34,990 nt of DNA from NCBI GenBank assembly GCA_964453155.1, contig CAYVQU010000040.1:1-34990 (forward strand). The letters run 5' to 3'. Shown here one piece after another: positions 16,142-24,974 of this stretch (the first letter of the stretch is position 1; each line of letters begins with the position of its first letter). The notes beneath the pieces were generated by a model, which saw only the letters and a list, made by a program, of their open reading frames with translations, was not told the DNA's origin and ran no database searches. The translations under genes and the position numbers were made by a program. This stretch comes from CAYVQU01 sp964453155 (GTDB lineage Bacteria > Chloroflexota > Anaerolineae > Anaerolineales > UBA11858).

Positions 16142-18194
16142 TCTCAACTTTCCAGATTGGACGGTCATTATCGCGATTGGGGCGGTCAGTTTTCTTGCTT
16201 ATGGATTACTGATTCCTCAATTGGGATTTTATTTTGATGATTGGCCCAATGTGTATGTGTTGTATACCCGCGGGGATCTGTGGGAATATCTGAAATTTGA
16301 CCGCCCTTTTTCAGCCTGGACGTTTTTAGTGACTGCCCCTATTCTGGGCGTCCGTCCCCTCAACTGGCACATTTTTACGTTCATCATCCGGTGCCTGGTT
16401 TCGATCGGAATGTGGTGGACGTTTCGTCAGATTTGGCCGCGACGCAAAACCGAAGTTGCCTGGATGGCATTACTATTTTCCATCCATCCGGTATTTACAC
16501 AACAGTCAATCGCGCTAACATACAGTCAAAATTTTTTGACCTATGCCTTATATTTTCTGTCGATGGGCAGTATGTTTGCGGCCCAACGTAATCACCGGTG
16601 GAAATGGGCACTATTCAGCATCTCTTTAGCCAGTACGGTTACGCACATTTTTACGATGGAATATTTTTGGGGATTAGAAATTTTGCGCCCGGTATTCATT
16701 TGGATTTTCTTGAATGGACAGAGCGGAAAAGCTAAACCCCAAATCAAGGAAACCCTTCGGATTTGGTGGCCTTACGGGCTAATTTTCTTGATTGCGCTGG
16801 TGTGGCGCGAAGCGCTGTATGTAGTGCTGTTTGGATTAACCGAAACCCCAAATGAACTCAAATGGGTTGCAATGTTACGGGCGACGCCAGTTGAGGCCAT
16901 CCGTCAGCTCATCGAGGTCGCTCTAAAAGATTTTTCCCATGTGATGTTCTCAACCTGGCACAATACAATCCAGCCCAACCTGTTTGACCTTCAAAGCAAT
17001 TTTTCCATCGCTTCCTGGATTTTGGCTGTCAGCGCCGCAAGCGGCGGATATTTTTTCATCTCAAAATATCAACCCAAGGATAATGAGGCTGAGGCTGCCG
17101 CTCGAGATCCTAAATGGCCGCTTCAGGCAATATGGGTTGGTCTGAGCATCTTTGTGGTCGGTACTGCCCCCATTTGGGCAATTGGGAAAAATATTACTCT
17201 GGGCAAATTTTCAGATCGCTTTGCCCTACCCGCAATGCTGGGTGCTTCAATTCTGATCATAGCGGTACTGGCCTATCTTCGAATTTCCCGCTGGCACAAA
17301 ATTTGGATCGTCAGCATTCTCATTGGGCTGGCCATCGGAAGTCATTTTCGCACTGCGAATGATTTCCGGTGGGCCACTATTAAACAACAACGATTTTTCT
17401 GGCAAATGATTTGGCGGGCGCCGGAAATCCTGCCAGAAACCCCTGTTTTTTCCGATGGAGCAGTCCTCAGCTTTACGGGTGATTATCCAACTGGTTTCGC
17501 CCTGAACTTGTTGTATGCCGATGGAACCGAATCGCCCGCGGCGATGCCATTTTGGTTTTTCGAACTAGATCAAGATTTCCACCGAAATTCGCGCAAATAC
17601 CTACGGGGCAATACTGTAAGGGATGATTTAAGGAATTATGTATTTAGCGGCTCGAGCTTAAACAGTCTAGTAATCCAATTTGACTATGACCAGGGTAGTT
17701 GTTTGTGGGTCGTCGATGAAGACCACGAAATTTTCACCCATTTTCCCCCTCTGATTCAGACTGCCCTACCGATGTCAAACCTCGACCGGATTGTATATTC
17801 CCCAACTACACCCCGCACGCCACCGGAAATAATTTTTGGTGAAGAACCCGAGCAAACCTGGTGCTACTTCTACCAGAAGGCTGAAATCCTTCGCTCCACA
17901 GAGAACTGGGCTCAAATCAAAGATATGGGTAATGAGGTTCAGAAATTGGATTATTCCCCGAACAATAAACTTGAGTGGCGACCTTTTATCGAAGGGTATG
18001 TCCACACCGGCAATTGGAATACGGCCAAAGATTTAACTGTGGAGGCTTTCAATTCAAATCCACAAACCGCTGAGACGTTCTGCGCCCTGTGGCGCGGGTA
18101 TTTAGATACCGGCTTGATTGATGCAACCGGCGAAGTTGCTATAGATGAAGTTTATGACACCCTAAAATGCCACAGTTTTTGGAGTAGCAAATGA
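16107..18194 (+). CDS. GT-C-like multi-pass membrane protein, copy 1
   Basis: About 695 residues with roughly 10-11 hydrophobic membrane helices up to residue 420 and a soluble C-terminal part of about 270 residues. The first extracytoplasmic loop has FDDWPN (Asp44, Asp45), a place and pattern like the acidic catalytic motif of GT-C glycosyltransferases that use polyprenyl-phosphate sugars. The C-terminal part ends in helical, TPR-like sequence (WCYFYQKAEIL, WRPFIEGYVHTGNWNTAKDL). It is a tandem paralogue of the next gene; the stretch WEYLKFDRPFSAWTFLVT is identical in both. The start at 16107 has GGGGAG at 16091-16096 and overlaps tgt by 35 bases. Neighbouring uppP suggests cell-envelope polysaccharide or lipid-linked sugar work. 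Family membership is inferred from topology and motif only. Confidence 0.75.
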   Translation: MRNTRLKSWVTNLNFPDWTVIIAIGAVSFLAYGLLIPQLGFYFDDWPNVYVLYTRGDLWEYLKFDRPFSAWTFLVTAPILGVRPLNWHIFTFIIRCLVSIGMWWTFRQIWPRRKTEVAWMALLFSIHPVFTQQSIALTYSQNFLTYALYFLSMGSMFAAQRNHRWKWALFSISLASTVTHIFTMEYFWGLEILRPVFIWIFLNGQSGKAKPQIKETLRIWWPYGLIFLIALVWREALYVVLFGLTETPNELKWVAMLRATPVEAIRQLIEVALKDFSHVMFSTWHNTIQPNLFDLQSNFSIASWILAVSAASGGYFFISKYQPKDNEAEAAARDPKWPLQAIWVGLSIFVVGTAPIWAIGKNITLGKFSDRFALPAMLGASILIIAVLAYLRISRWHKIWIVSILIGLAIGSHFRTANDFRWATIKQQRFFWQMIWRAPEILPETPVFSDGAVLSFTGDYPTGFALNLLYADGTESPAAMPFWFFELDQDFHRNSRKYLRGNTVRDDLRNYVFSGSSLNSLVIQFDYDQGSCLWVVDEDHEIFTHFPPLIQTALPMSNLDRIVYSPTTPRTPPEIIFGEEPEQTWCYFYQKAEILRSTENWAQIKDMGNEVQKLDYSPNNKLEWRPFIEGYVHTGNWNTAKDLTVEAFNSNPQTAETFCALWRGYLDTGLIDATGEVAIDEVYDTLKCHSFWSSK

Positions 18195-20236
18195 TCTTGA
18201 AAATGAAGAATATTCAATTTCAGAACTGGACATTTGCTCTATATCTACTAATTATTTCGTTTTTAGCTTATGGATTATTGGTTCCTTATATTGGCTACTC
18301 TTTTGATGATTGGCCAAATGCTTATGTGTTATCCACCAATGGCAACCTATGGGAATATCTAAAATTTGACCGCCCTTTTTCAGCTTGGACATTTTTGGTA
18401 ACCAAACCGATTTTGGGATTGGACCCATTAGGGTGGCATATTCTGATTATATTACTTCGCTGGTTTACATCGCTAGGCATGTTGTGGATATTAATGCAAG
18501 TCTGGCCTGAAAATAAAAAGGCCGTCTATGGCATGGTGGCAATTTTTACCATTAGTCCGGCATTCACACAAATGGCATCGGCCATTACATACAGCCAACA
18601 ACTTACAACCTATGCTCTTTGTCTACTTTCAATCGGAAGCATGTTAGCCAGTATGGCCGATACTCGCGGGCGGATTTGGTTCATTGGGTTAGGCCTAATT
18701 AGCGCGGTTGGGCATGTTTTTACCATGGAATACTTTTGGGGGTTGGAATTGGTTCGGTCGCTATTCGTTTGGTTTGCTTTACGGGGAATTACTACATCAC
18801 AAACCCAACGACTAAAATCGATGATAAAAATCTCTTGGCCATACCTGTTAATTTTGCTATTGGCAATTGTTTGGCGGCAATTATTTTTCATCCCCATTAT
18901 TAATTTAGATAACCCAATTAATTATTCCCCCGTTTTAATCAACGCTGTTTTTACTGATCCAATCTCAGGTATTGCCAGCTTATCAAACACTATTGTAAAA
19001 GATTTACATTACCTTTTCGTCACAATGTGGGCCAACACATTACAACCTAAGTTCATTGATACCACCAGTTTGTTCTTAAATGTATCTTGGCTTCTGACCC
19101 TGGGTGTAATCATTGGATCAATTTTTTATTTCCAACGCACAAAATTTGAAAATGAGGATGAAAAAACTAACTTTAAATACAATTGGAGGAAAGAAAGTTT
19201 CATCCTGGGATTTTCAATTATCGTTTTTGGTACTATTCCATATTGGATAACGGCGGAACAAATCACCGTTGGTCTCTTTTCTGATCGATTTTCATTGGCT
19301 GGAATGTTGGGGGCAGCCATACTTAGTGTCGGTTTTATCTACACGATTAGTCAATCCGGTTGGAAAGCAACTGCGTTGGTTAGCATTTTAGTAGGCTTTG
19401 GGGTTGGGTATCATTTCCGAATTTCAAACGATTACCGCTGGGAATGGGCCGAACAGCGCGATTTTTATTGGCAGCTTTACTGGCGCGCGCCTCAGATTGA
19501 ACCTCATACCCCAATTTATTCTGAAGGAGCGATTTTTCCCTACACTGGAGATTATCCAACGGCTTTTGCCATTAACACCCTCTACAATCGAAGCCCAGCT
19601 TCGACTGATTTGAGTTATTGGTTTTCCGAATTGGACGAAAAATTTTACAAAGATTCAAAGCGGATGTTGGCCGGCCTAGTGCTTGAAAAGGGTCTACGAA
19701 ATTATCATTTTTATGGGAACAGTTTGGATGGAATAGTTATCCACCATGCACCCGAAAATGGAAATTGTTTATGGATTTTGGATTCTTCCGATAGTAAAAA
19801 CCAACAACTACCCGAATTAGTTCGGAATGCATTACCCTTATCAAATCTGGAGCGCATATCGCGGTTAGCACCAAATTCAACATTTCATCCAAACATAAGG
19901 ATATTTGGTCCCGAGTTGCCCCATACCTGGTGTTACTTTTACCAAAAAGCCAAGTTAGCAGCTCAAAATGGGGAATGGAATAAAATCGTTTTACTGGCTC
20001 AAGAGATCGAAAAACTTGGGCTTACCCCAAATAATCGAATTGAATGGGTCCCTTTTATCAGGGCTTTTGCATACACAAATGAATGGGAAAAAGCGAAAAC
20101 TTTAACTATTTCAGCCTACAAGACAGATGTAAAAAACCGAAAATATTATTGTTCAATATGGAAAGACTTTGAAAGTTTTGGTCCAAATGAAGAAATATCC
20201 GGAATTTACGAGAAATTAGATTGTCCCCAACAATAA
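18191..20236 (+). CDS. GT-C-like multi-pass membrane protein, copy 2
   Basis: The 681-residue protein repeats the architecture of the gene before it: N-terminal helix, FDDWPN loop (Asp39, Asp40), the shared WEYLKFDRPFSAWTFLVT, about ten further helices, then a soluble domain ending in WCYFYQKAKLAAQNGEW and a helical repeat-like tail. It starts at the ATG that overlaps the previous stop as ATGA, so the two are coupled. The coding sequence is visibly richer in A/T than copy 1 (more AAT, ATT, AAA codons), although the proteins are clearly related. Likely role: transfer of a sugar or similar group from a polyprenyl carrier on the outer face of the membrane; acceptor unknown. Confidence 0.75.
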   Translation: MILKMKNIQFQNWTFALYLLIISFLAYGLLVPYIGYSFDDWPNAYVLSTNGNLWEYLKFDRPFSAWTFLVTKPILGLDPLGWHILIILLRWFTSLGMLWILMQVWPENKKAVYGMVAIFTISPAFTQMASAITYSQQLTTYALCLLSIGSMLASMADTRGRIWFIGLGLISAVGHVFTMEYFWGLELVRSLFVWFALRGITTSQTQRLKSMIKISWPYLLILLLAIVWRQLFFIPIINLDNPINYSPVLINAVFTDPISGIASLSNTIVKDLHYLFVTMWANTLQPKFIDTTSLFLNVSWLLTLGVIIGSIFYFQRTKFENEDEKTNFKYNWRKESFILGFSIIVFGTIPYWITAEQITVGLFSDRFSLAGMLGAAILSVGFIYTISQSGWKATALVSILVGFGVGYHFRISNDYRWEWAEQRDFYWQLYWRAPQIEPHTPIYSEGAIFPYTGDYPTAFAINTLYNRSPASTDLSYWFSELDEKFYKDSKRMLAGLVLEKGLRNYHFYGNSLDGIVIHHAPENGNCLWILDSSDSKNQQLPELVRNALPLSNLERISRLAPNSTFHPNIRIFGPELPHTWCYFYQKAKLAAQNGEWNKIVLLAQEIEKLGLTPNNRIEWVPFIRAFAYTNEWEKAKTLTISAYKTDVKNRKYYCSIWKDFESFGPNEEISGIYEKLDCPQQ

Positions 20237-20237
20237 A

Positions 20238-21056
20238 ATGACCATCATCCAATCCATCATCCTTGGCATTGTTCAAGGAGCCACCGAATTCCTGCCAATA
20301 TCCAGCTCGGGACACGTTGTTTTAGTTCCCCATTTGCTAGGCTGGCAAATCCCAGAGCAAGATGCTTTTATTTTCAATATTATGGTCCAAGCAGCCACGT
20401 TGATTGCGGTCTTCTCATATTTTTGGCAAGATGTTTTCAATATTATCCGAGTAACGTGGAATGCGCTAACCCATAACAGGTTGTTTTCTGACCCCGAAGC
20501 TCAGCTTGGTTTATTCTTGATTTTAGCAACAATTCCAGCTGGGTTGGTTGGGATCACCTTGAACAGTTTTTTTGAGCAAATTTTTGCAAACCCCATATTT
20601 GCAGCCATCTTTCTCTTGGTAACGGCGGCCTTACTAATTTTTGCTGAACAAGCCGGGAAAAGGGATCGAAAACTTGAAGATATCCACTGGAAGGATGCGC
20701 TGTGGATCGGCATCTTTCAAATATTAGCCTTATTGCCAGGGATATCCAGGTCTGGGGCGACGATCACCGGGGGGATGGTGAGAGATTTTGATCGGCCAGC
20801 GGCGGCCCGGTTTTCATTCTTGATCTCGATCCCCTTGATGATGGCGGCTGGGGTGAAAGCAACTTACGAATTTATCGCCATGCCAAACACAACCGCGGCT
20901 GTGCCGGTATATCTGGCCGGCTGTATTGCCGCGGCAATAGTGGGTTATTTTTCAATGAAATGGCTGATGCGATTTTTAAATGAGCGCTCATTATATTGGT
21001 TCGCAGGTTATTGTCTGCTTTTTGCAACAATCAACCTGATCAAATTTATACTCTAA
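20238..21056 (+). CDS. uppP: undecaprenyl-diphosphatase UppP (BacA)
   Basis: The 272-residue membrane protein has the two active-site blocks of the BacA family: QGATEFLPISSSGH (13-26), matching the (E/Q)-x3-E motif and catalytic His region, and LPGISRSGATITGG, matching PGxSRS with the essential Arg. It removes a phosphate from undecaprenyl diphosphate so that the lipid carrier can be reused for peptidoglycan and other envelope sugars; loss raises bacitracin sensitivity in other bacteria. The start is one base after the stop of the second GT-C-like gene, so it is translated by coupling and fits a lipid-carrier-dependent glycosylation operon. Its last four bases overlap the convergent gene. Confidence 0.96.
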   Translation: MTIIQSIILGIVQGATEFLPISSSGHVVLVPHLLGWQIPEQDAFIFNIMVQAATLIAVFSYFWQDVFNIIRVTWNALTHNRLFSDPEAQLGLFLILATIPAGLVGITLNSFFEQIFANPIFAAIFLLVTAALLIFAEQAGKRDRKLEDIHWKDALWIGIFQILALLPGISRSGATITGGMVRDFDRPAAARFSFLISIPLMMAAGVKATYEFIAMPNTTAAVPVYLAGCIAAAIVGYFSMKWLMRFLNERSLYWFAGYCLLFATINLIKFIL

Positions 21057-21625
21057 AACTCCCGCGGTTGTCCCCACAAATACCAAAACGTTTCTTCTGG
21101 AAAACTCGGTCTGAATTCCTCATCCCAAAGGAATTCGGCTTGAGATATTAATTGTTTCAAAACCAGATCTAGACTGGATAACATTTCAACATATGCCGGT
21201 TCGAGCAGTTTGGCTGCAGGTTCTAGTAAGTGCAGTAATACTCGTAAACGCACTTCACTTGAATAATAAGCCGCATGCAATTCCGGATTCGCTCTTAACT
21301 CGGTAAGATAATTCTGCCATTGGTTTAGACGCGATTTAAATTCCCATTGGGCTTTGCGTTCCCAAGCCGTCCGCCATTGCAATTGTATTGATTTTATTTT
21401 CGTATCAATGGATATATAAATATGTTCTTCTTGAGGGGATAAATTCCGAGTTTGTAGTCGGTGATTAGCCAATAGCAAACCGCCCAAAGTTAAACGCGGA
21501 AATGCTGGCTCACCCGAGGGCGAGCCAGCATTTATTGGCCAATATAATTTTTGTGACAATAAAAACGTTTCTAGTTCTTCACTGGCAGCCCGCAAATATT
21601 GAATGTCGTAAGAAATCGAAGGCAT
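21053..21625 (-). CDS. hypothetical helical protein
   Basis: A 190-residue protein I do not recognise. It is predicted by eye to be mostly helical and soluble, rich in Leu, Glu, Arg and Trp (LQWRTAWERKAQWEFKSRL, LLHLLEPAAKLLEPAYVEML), with no signal peptide. It starts 11 bases downstream of the response regulator stop on the same strand, so it may belong to the MFS-regulator transcript. Residues 32-42 (NAGSPSGEPAF) come from a 32-base palindrome that seems to be an inserted repeat, translated in frame as a loop. The gene converges with uppP, sharing CTAA. Confidence 0.6.
   Translation of the reverse strand: MPSISYDIQYLRAASEELETFLLSQKLYWPINAGSPSGEPAFPRLTLGGLLLANHRLQTRNLSPQEEHIYISIDTKIKSIQLQWRTAWERKAQWEFKSRLNQWQNYLTELRANPELHAAYYSSEVRLRVLLHLLEPAAKLLEPAYVEMLSSLDLVLKQLISQAEFLWDEEFRPSFPEETFWYLWGQPREF
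21501..21532. repeat. 32-bp palindromic element inside a coding region
   Basis: AATGCTGGCTC (21501-21511) is exactly repeated in reverse complement at 21522-21532, and inside it CCC (21513-21515) faces GGG (21518-21520), with a single A/C mismatch. It is in frame and free of stops in the minus-strand reading of the hypothetical gene. The pattern resembles protein-coding palindromic repeat elements. Confidence 0.75.
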
Positions 21626-21636
21626 ACCCTTTACTT

Positions 21637-22026
21637 TTATTTTGATAACAATTCTTTTATCGTTGCGATTAATTTTGTGGGGGTGGTTGGTTTGGTCATG
21701 TATTTCGCAACCCCCATATCACGCGCCTTAATTTGTTGCTCAATACTCGTCACAGCAGAAAGCATGATGACCGGTGGCATCGGCGAGAATACGGTTTGCA
21801 GTGATCTCAGCACATCAAATCCCGATTGTTCCGGCATCATCAAATCTAAAATCATAACATCAACCGGGCGCTTGTTCCGATAGGTTAGCTCAATTAGGTC
21901 TGTAATCTCTTGCCAGTTGGCGGCCGCCAGGACTGAAAATCCAGATCTTTCTAAAGCCATTTTCATTAATTTTAGGGTTTCCCGCTCATCATCCACGATC
22001 AGAACATTGGTTTGCCTAGTTATCAT
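21637..22026 (-). CDS. single-domain response regulator
   Basis: A 129-residue receiver domain without output domain. Seen: acidic pocket VDDE near residue 11, phospho-acceptor in MILDLMMPE, switch residue in LSAVT, and conserved Lys in YMTKPTTPTKL. It probably acts through protein contacts or as a phosphate relay, like CheY or Spo0F. The start at 22026 has AAGGAG with eight bases spacing and follows the MFS stop by four bases; a longer in-frame start at 22074 lies inside the MFS gene. A possible kinase partner is the orphan soluble histidine kinase at 8.9-10.4 kb, but nothing in the sequence proves this. Confidence 0.93.
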   Translation of the reverse strand: MITRQTNVLIVDDERETLKLMKMALERSGFSVLAAANWQEITDLIELTYRNKRPVDVMILDLMMPEQSGFDVLRSLQTVFSPMPPVIMLSAVTSIEQQIKARDMGVAKYMTKPTTPTKLIATIKELLSK

Positions 22027-22030
22027 GCGC

Positions 22031-23224
22031 TCATCTCCTTTCCCTAATTCTACTATTAAGTTTCGGAATTCCAAGGATTAAAATCAGCGGTCCCGCCAGG
22101 ATCAGCCACATCGAATTTTGCAAACCAAATTGTTCGGCAGCCAGCCCAATCCCCAAAGGGATCAGAGAACCGAAAATACCGAAAATATTTCCAACCGTCA
22201 TTACCCTTCCACTTTGCCCAGGCATGGCGCTGTAAAGGTGTCCTTTTGGGATTGCATACCACCCAGCATTCAAAAGGCCCAATAATCCTAAAAAAATCAT
22301 TTTCAAAGCCGGTTGGGGAACCAGGAGAAATATTGGTAAGGTGATTAGTACCAGTATGGCACTAATCCGTAAATACAATAAACCCGGCACTTTTTCCAAT
22401 AGTGGAATTAACAGAAAATCCCCCACCAATCCGCATCCAGTCCAAATGGCAACCGCGAATCCAGCCTGAACAGGCTCCAAAAGCACCACATCCACAAAAT
22501 ATAAGGCTAAGTATCCATGAAAAATATCGAGAGTCAGATCCGCGAATTGAAGTAATGTTAGCCAACGCAAAACTTCTTTTCGCTGGAGGGCTTGCCAGGC
22601 CCCCTTTACCCCCTCTCCAAAATTCTGTAAGGGAGCATTTCGAGAAGAATTTGGGGCTTCAAAATGGGGGAATTTTAATCGAGTGGCAAACAGAAGAATG
22701 ATTACGGCCAAAATTGCGAATCCCAAGAATAAGGTTCGCCAACTCCAGCCCACAAAACTGGTCATCCCTAAGGCTAACGGACCAACAACAATTCCCAGCG
22801 AACCAGCAAATGTCCAACGGGCCATATTTTGCTCATGGCGATCGGGATCTGAATCCATCAGTGCAGCCTGAGAAAGACTCACAAATGCCCCAGAAGCGGG
22901 ATAAAAAATGATAAATGCGATCAAAAGTGGGATAAAACTCTTACTAACAGCCACTAACCCTATGGCCAGTGCAAATACCAGTCCCCCTCCTAAGATGAGT
23001 TTCCGGCGAGAGCCCATATCCCCCAAAATTCCAATGATTGGTTCGATAAAATTACCAATAACATTGGGCAGCGATAATAAGTAACCAATTTGGAGATAAG
23101 TCAAGTTTAAATCCGCCCGAATCACCGGCCAGGCCGCTTCCCGAGCACCAAAAACGAATTCATCCAAAAATTCTATCAATAGTAAAGTTACAACAAAGGA
23201 CAGTGTGGGCAACAATGAGCGCAT
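22031..23224 (-). CDS. major facilitator superfamily transporter
   Basis: The 397-residue protein has about 12 membrane helices and the MFS motif A in the loop after TM2 (GILGDMGSRRKLILGG). It resembles drug or sugar efflux members of the superfamily; the substrate is not evident. I chose ATG 23224 because a perfect TATAAT lies six bases upstream, which would give a leaderless transcript starting at the ATG; a TTG at 23245 is in frame but lies upstream of that promoter. It is divergent from the TetR gene, with the TetR-type operator in the shared 107-base gap, so co-regulation is possible. Confidence 0.88.
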   Translation of the reverse strand: MRSLLPTLSFVVTLLLIEFLDEFVFGAREAAWPVIRADLNLTYLQIGYLLSLPNVIGNFIEPIIGILGDMGSRRKLILGGGLVFALAIGLVAVSKSFIPLLIAFIIFYPASGAFVSLSQAALMDSDPDRHEQNMARWTFAGSLGIVVGPLALGMTSFVGWSWRTLFLGFAILAVIILLFATRLKFPHFEAPNSSRNAPLQNFGEGVKGAWQALQRKEVLRWLTLLQFADLTLDIFHGYLALYFVDVVLLEPVQAGFAVAIWTGCGLVGDFLLIPLLEKVPGLLYLRISAILVLITLPIFLLVPQPALKMIFLGLLGLLNAGWYAIPKGHLYSAMPGQSGRVMTVGNIFGIFGSLIPLGIGLAAEQFGLQNSMWLILAGPLILILGIPKLNSRIRERR

Positions 23225-23230
23225 CACCGT

Positions 23231-23258
23231 ATTATATTCAGCCAACCCAATATGTCCA
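23231..23258 (-). promoter_or_regulatory. leaderless promoter of the MFS gene
   Basis: On the minus strand TGGACA (complement of 23253-23258) and TATAAT (complement of 23231-23236) are 16 bases apart, and the ATG begins six bases after the -10. Transcription would start at or next to the start codon. Confidence 0.55.
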
Positions 23259-23259
23259 C

Positions 23260-23288
23260 TTGACAGTGTTAATAAATTCTTGTATTCT
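23260..23288 (+). promoter_or_regulatory. promoter of the TetR gene
   Basis: A perfect TTGACA (23260-23265) is followed after exactly 17 bases by TATTCT (23283-23288). The predicted start of transcription, about 23295, falls on the first base of the operator palindrome, and the AGGGAG ribosome-binding site (23321-23326) precedes the ATG at 23332. Confidence 0.7.
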
Positions 23289-23294
23289 ATTTTT

Positions 23295-23306
23295 GACCAA
23301 TTGGTC
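23295..23306. promoter_or_regulatory. TetR-type operator (autoregulatory)
   Basis: GACCAATTGGTC is a perfect 12-bp palindrome, followed by AGTTATTTTC. The same layout, GACCA-NN-TGGTC plus AGTTATTTTC, is found just after the -10 of the exporter operon (27238-27259). Position at the transcription start fits repression. Confidence 0.7.
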
Positions 23307-23331
23307 AGTTATTTTCTTTTAGGGAGTTTTT

Positions 23332-23928
23332 ATGTCGCCACGGACCGCAGATCGCGAAGCGCGCGAAGATCAAATTTTGGACGCCGCTGAGGCTGTATTT
23401 ACCGAAAAAGGCGTCCACCAATCCCGGATGGATGATATTGTTACCAAATCCGGTCTCAGTAAAGGGACGCTTTATTGGTATTTCGATAGCAAAGATAAGA
23501 TTATCATCGCTATTTTTGAGCGAATGTTCAAACGCGAATTTGAAGAACTAGAAAAAATGGGGAAATCCGATGGTTCCGCGATTACGATATTAGAAGATAT
23601 CACCGAAAGAACAATCGTTGATGTCAAAAGAATGTTGGGCCTAATGCCGCTGGTGTATGAGTTTATGTCCCTGGCTTTCCGCCGAAAATTCGTCAAAGAG
23701 GCGTTTAAACATTACATCAACCGCTTTATGGAAATCTTGGTCCCAGTCTTTCAGTATGGTATTGATCGAGGAGAATTCCGCCCTCACGACCCTCATGATA
23801 TTGCCATTACGTTCGGAGCCATATTCGAAGGTACGATCTTGCTGTGGGTTTATGATAACACTTTAGTGGATGTGGAAAAACACATCCGTTCTGGAATTAA
23901 GTTTTTATTGCAAGGCATTCAGGCCTAA
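23332..23928 (+). CDS. TetR/AcrR family transcriptional regulator
   Basis: The 198-residue protein has a classic TetR N-terminal DNA-binding domain (about 12-58): REDQILDAAEAVFTEKGVHQSRMDDIVTKSGLSKGTLYWYFDSKDKII, read in segments, with the helix-turn-helix at DDIVTKSGLSKGTLYWYF. The C-terminal helical domain should bind an unknown ligand. Promoter, operator and AGGGAG ribosome-binding site are all visible upstream. The operator in its own promoter and a near-identical one before the ABC exporter suggest it represses both, as CecR does for the related YbhGFSR exporter in E. coli. The following gene starts four bases after its stop. Confidence 0.95.
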   Translation: MSPRTADREAREDQILDAAEAVFTEKGVHQSRMDDIVTKSGLSKGTLYWYFDSKDKIIIAIFERMFKREFEELEKMGKSDGSAITILEDITERTIVDVKRMLGLMPLVYEFMSLAFRRKFVKEAFKHYINRFMEILVPVFQYGIDRGEFRPHDPHDIAITFGAIFEGTILLWVYDNTLVDVEKHIRSGIKFLLQGIQA

Positions 23929-23932
23929 TCTG

Positions 23933-24958
23933 ATGGATTGGATCGACACTCTCAATGGAAACCCCCTACCCTGGCTGTTAGAACCGGACCCCGATAATCC
24001 AGGAGTGCGTTATTTTGCATTGCGGGATCTACTTGACCATTCCGATGATGAGCCCGAATTGATCACCGCACAAAACCAGGTCATGACTTCTGGCCCAGTG
24101 CCAAAGATTTTGGCGACCCAAACTCCTGAGGGGTACTGGAGCCAACCCGGACCCGGATACAGCCCCAAATACCGGGCCAGCACTTGGCAGATCATTTTCC
24201 TGGCCCAACTGGGCGCCGATGGATCTGATGATACGGTCCGCGCTGGATGCGAGTATGTCATCGAAAACAACCCCGCACCTAAAGGCGGGTTCAGCTATAA
24301 CGGCAAAAATTCCGGGTTGATCCACTGTATTCAGGGGAATCTGTGCGCCGCATTTCTTGATCTCGGGTGGTCAGGGAATGAATACGTCTCGCGAGCGTTA
24401 GACTGGTTGGCCCGGAGTGTGACCGGAGATGGAATTGCGCCGGCGAAAAATCGCCAAGCGTCTATCCGCTATCTCCGGAGTGGCAACAGTGGCCCGGGGT
24501 TTCTCTGCAGCGCAAATGACCATCTACCTTGCGCCTGGGGAGCAATCAAGGCGATGCTGGCCCTTTCTAAGGTCCCGGCAGCAAATCGAACACCACAAAT
24601 TGATACCGCGCTGGAAGTGGGCGCCGAATTTCTGCTGAAGTATGATCCCGCCCTAGCCAATTACCCGATGGGGTACGCCACCAAGCCTAACCGCAGTTGG
24701 TTCAGGTTTGGTTATCCGATCGGTTACGTAACCGATGTACTACAAAATTTAGAAGTCCTAACAGCATTGGGCTGTGGCAATGATCCCCGGCTTCAACCCG
24801 CCATTGACCTGTTACTGGATAAACAAGACGATAATGGCCGGTGGAAAATGGAATACACTTACAATGGCAAAACTTGGGTAGATGTTGAACAGCAGGGAGA
24901 ACCCAGTAAGTGGGTCACCTTACGAGCCTTGCGGGTTTTGAAACGGGTGGTAAATTAA
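23933..24958 (+). CDS. alpha/alpha-toroid (prenyltransferase/squalene cyclase-like) protein
   Basis: The 341-residue protein has the repeated short motifs of the terpenoid cyclase/prenyltransferase toroid fold: TQTPEGYWSQPG (about 61-72), APKGGFSYNGKNSGLIHCIQGNLCAAFLDLGW, GNDPRLQPAIDLLLDKQDDNGRWKMEYTYNG and SKWVTLRALRVLKR. I see neither a DxDD nor a QW-rich cyclase set, so enzyme activity as a cyclase is doubtful; a polypeptide-binding or unknown role is as likely. The start at 23933 is four bases after the TetR stop, so it shares the TetR transcript and autoregulation. Its end faces the TIR-FGE gene with 16 bases between. No signal peptide. Confidence 0.65.
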   Translation: MDWIDTLNGNPLPWLLEPDPDNPGVRYFALRDLLDHSDDEPELITAQNQVMTSGPVPKILATQTPEGYWSQPGPGYSPKYRASTWQIIFLAQLGADGSDDTVRAGCEYVIENNPAPKGGFSYNGKNSGLIHCIQGNLCAAFLDLGWSGNEYVSRALDWLARSVTGDGIAPAKNRQASIRYLRSGNSGPGFLCSANDHLPCAWGAIKAMLALSKVPAANRTPQIDTALEVGAEFLLKYDPALANYPMGYATKPNRSWFRFGYPIGYVTDVLQNLEVLTALGCGNDPRLQPAIDLLLDKQDDNGRWKMEYTYNGKTWVDVEQQGEPSKWVTLRALRVLKRVVN

Positions 24959-24974
24959 GAGCATCTCTCCCAAT

